Shown here: in pieces, positions 61,730-64,000 of the stretch
How positions within the stretch are numbered: the first letter of the stretch is position 1
How the letters are laid out: each line of letters opens with the position of its first letter
Source of the DNA: Treponema brennaborense DSM 12168
Lineage (GTDB): Bacteria; Spirochaetota; Spirochaetia; Treponematales; Treponemataceae
Assembly (NCBI RefSeq): GCF_000212415.1
Contig: NC_015500.1
Coordinates: forward strand, 682,001-746,000
DNA: 64,000 bases
Direction: 5' to 3'
Translations under genes and position numbers: made by a program
The notes under the pieces: generated by a model
Databases searched by the model: none
The model's input: the letters and a program-made list of their open reading frames with translations, nothing else
Told to the model about the DNA's origin: nothing

Positions 61730-63829
61730 TCACCGTTCGCGCAGTTTGAATTTATACACGAGCCGTTTTACCGTTTGAATGTTTTCATGCGTTTGCACCG
61801 CCATTTCGGAAACCGTTTGGGCGGACGTGTTTATTTCGGCGGCGCCGGCACTCATTTCGTTCATGCTGTCGGCAACCGTCTATGCCACGGCGTCGAGTTT
61901 TTCGAGTTCTTCACCCGCGTGGTTTATGTCGGAGAACATCTGTTTCGACGTTGTCTGCACTTCCGCAGAGGAATCGTTGATGTCGCGCAGCGCCGTGAGT
62001 ACTTGCTGCGACGCTTCCTGCTGTTCCGTCATCGCGTTGTCGATTTCCTGTACGAGGTGTTCCGTACTGGTAACTTTCGCCGTGATTTGGGCAAAATCCT
62101 GCGTCGACAGTTCGGACGTTTCCACGACCGATGAAATGATGTTTGAAATGCCGCTGAGTTCCTGTTTAATTGCGCGTGATTGGCGGGCGGAATTTTCGGC
62201 AAGTTTGCGTATTTCATCGGCAACGACTGAAAATCCTTTGCCCGCGTCGCCCGCGTGCGCCGCTTCAATCGCCGCGTTCATGGCGAGCAGATTGGTCTGC
62301 GACGCTATTTGCGATATGATGCTGTTCGCGTCGGCAAGATGCTCCGACTGCAGCGCCATGTCGCTGATTTGGGCGGCTACGTCGTCTTGGCGTTTTTTAC
62401 TGCTCTGCGTTATTTGGGTGAGTTGACTGTACTGTTCAGCCATTTTCTGGACGGAATGCGAAACGGAGGCGATGTTGCCGACCATTTCTTCGATAGAGGC
62501 CGACGATTCGACGATGCCCGCGGACTGGTTTTCGATCAGTTTGTCCAGATTTTGAATACCGCCGATATTCGACTGGAGTACGTTCTTTACGGTCGAAAGC
62601 GCGGCGGACTGCATACCGACCGATTTTTTTATGCTCGTGATGTTCGCCATGATTTGGGCGATCGCGCTTGCGGATTGCTGGGAACTCGCCGCGAGTGATT
62701 CTCCTATTTTTTGGAGCGAATCGCTCGCTTTTTCTATGTCGACCAGTATGGACTGCTGCGTGCCGATAAATCTGTTGATGGCGACGCACATCGTGCCGAT
62801 TTCATCGTCGCGGCGGATGCTGATCCGGTACGTTAAATCCGCCTGACCGGACGTTCCGTTCAAATTTTCAAAGGCGAGCGACGTGTTTTTGAGCGGCTTC
62901 ATGATGACTTTTGAAATCAGCATGATGATGATAGCCGTAATCGCAAGCAGTATGATAAAAATGACCGGAAGTTCGGCCTTTATCAATTCAGTTGACAGCG
63001 CCCGTACGTGATTCAGCGGCATTCCCATAAAGAACATCGACTTGCCGTCCGGATCGTCCGTTTTTAAGGGAAAGTACACGGTAAGATAATCTTCACCGTT
63101 GATGACGTTCGTTCCGAAATACGATTGACCGTCGCCGTAGACCTGCGTGTAAATTTTACTGTTGCCCAATTTCGTTCCGGTCAGATAATTACCGTTGTGA
63201 TCCTTAATGGTCGTCGTGATACGGACGTCGTCGATAAATATGGTCATGACGCAATTGATGAGTTTCGCGTGTTTTTCAAGAAACGCCGTGTCTGCCATTT
63301 CTTTTTGCAAAACGATGGCGCCGTACGTTCCGCTGCCTGCGGAGGACAGCGTGGCCGCCGCGGTATGGATGACGGCGGAATCCGTAACGGTTGTCGTAAC
63401 GATGTCTTTACCGGCGAGCGCGGCCGAAACGGCTTTCTTTTCCGACGTACGGGAGAGCGAAGCGGAACCTTCGGCTGCGTAAAGCACGTTTCCGTCCGTA
63501 TCCAGCAGATATGCGTTCTGCAGGGCAAACGCAGCGCAGATGTCTTGGAGCCATTTTTTACTCTGTCCGTCGCCTTGTTCCGAAGCAGCCGCCGGTAAAT
63601 TTCCTACCGCCCTTTTGATGAGAAACAGATTTTCTTTCAGCGTTTGTGCTTCCTGCTGCAGCGCTTCGTTAATGATTTCTTCCATCAGTATCAGTTTTTC
63701 GAGTTCGATGTTTTTCATCGTGCGATCCGTCCTCGTCCACAGCAAAAGTGCGATGATACCGCAGCTCACTACGACAGCGACGCAAACGGGAATAAGGATG
63801 TCGGAATACAGCGACTTTTTAGCTTTCAT
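61730..63829 (-). pseudogene. Methyl-accepting chemotaxis protein gene with in-frame amber codon
   Basis: The frame encodes a 698-residue chemoreceptor if the TAG at 61880-61882 is read through; as written it stops after 649 residues. TM1 (about 11-31), a Cache-like sensory domain (about 35-275), TM2 (ELPVIFIILLAITAIIIMLI), HAMP, signalling hairpin SQIASQTNLLAMNAAIEAAHAG and GKGFSVVADEIRKLAENS. After TAG the same frame continues 49 codons with the normal receptor ending: MNEMSAGAAEINTSAQTVSE then a C-terminal YKFKL, to TGA at 61730-61732. So the ending is conserved but cut off. AGAGG precedes the ATG. Alternatives are readthrough, a suppressor tRNA or a sequencing error. Confidence 0.85.
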
Positions 63830-63945
63830 TACAGAACCTCTTTAGTTTTTTGGTAATACATAGCACGAATGTATAATTACTTTTTACTATATCTTGGACG
63901 ATATTACAATATATTTGGCGGATTTTGTAAAATTTCATCAGAATT

Positions 63946-64000
63946 TCATGCCGGAAGCGCTCCGTTCAACAGCATAAAAACGACGGTGCCGCCGAAAATG
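63946..64000 (-). CDS. C-terminal end of a hydrophobic protein (rest outside window)
   Basis: An open minus-strand frame enters from the window edge and ends at TGA (63946-63948). The 17 visible residues, IFGGTVVFMLLNGALPA, look like the end of a membrane helix. Identity unknown. Confidence 0.4.
   Translation of the reverse strand, partial: IFGGTVVFMLLNGALPA

Noticed and set aside
1-64000. tRNA or rRNA genes
   Set aside because: No T-loop/acceptor pairs or rRNA-like stretches noticed on either strand by eye.

Overview
The window looks like chromosome from a treponeme-like spirochaete of moderate to high GC. The evidence is a class I lysyl-tRNA synthetase, a potABCD operon arranged as in treponemes, a basic-membrane-protein (BMP) lipoprotein/ABC operon resembling RfuABCD or Pnr, a CBS-domain family II pyrophosphatase, two methyl-accepting chemotaxis proteins, many lipoproteins with spirochaetal lipoboxes and several spirochaete-type proteins of unknown function. 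I cannot fix the species. I saw no rRNA, tRNA, CRISPR array, prophage or insertion sequence.

Layout. 1-6.3 kb: the end of an ABC-F ATPase, a clostripain-type lipoprotein, galE and an M20 peptidase. 6.3-11.6 kb: the LpoB/COG3014/LPP20 lipoprotein trio and a U32 peptidase. 11.7-17.4 kb: ssb behind a large unknown protein, a sirtuin, a CBS-PPase and a PPC-domain protein. 17.5-22.4 kb: malQ-rluA, a CcdA-TlpA fusion and a membrane protein. 22.5-27.6 kb: a MarR regulator and the BMP-ABC transporter it probably controls. 27.6-38.4 kb: Nif3-like protein, MCP, lysS, a DEAD-box helicase, a divergent PAP2-like protein, an NFACT protein and a CBM48 protein. 38.5-49.8 kb: a 1,099-residue TPR protein, a DGK-like kinase, several membrane or secreted unknowns, a mutarotase, mnmG and an adenosine deaminase. 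49.9-57.4 kb: pepF, a small membrane protein, recQ, an OmpA-like protein, an Endonuc_Holl protein and a GGDEF-EAL protein. 57.4-64 kb: potABCD and a chemoreceptor gene broken by an in-frame amber codon.

Two genome-wide habits stand out. First, at least nine genes carry a sigma70-like -10 hexamer exactly six bases before the ATG, most with a TTG-type -35 element 16-18 bases further up and none with a Shine-Dalgarno sequence. This predicts transcription starting on the A of the start codon, that is leaderless mRNA. Five or six more genes have 7-10 base spacing. Other genes (lipoproteins, operon heads, MCPs, pot, ssb) have strong AGGAGG-type sites, so two translation-initiation modes appear to be interleaved. 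Second, short tandem duplications recur in intergenic DNA (13, 20, 41, 52, 55 and 85 bp units) and in protein linkers (mostly 18 bp units, also 21 and 39 bp), including an expansion inside the sirtuin zinc module.

Other points: a perfect 22 bp palindrome fills the -35/-10 spacer of the transporter operon just downstream of marR; the transporter ATPase seems to keep only one consensus ATP site; and divergent promoters between ompA and the endonuclease-like gene share a palindrome beside a perfect 10 bp stem in the ompA leader.
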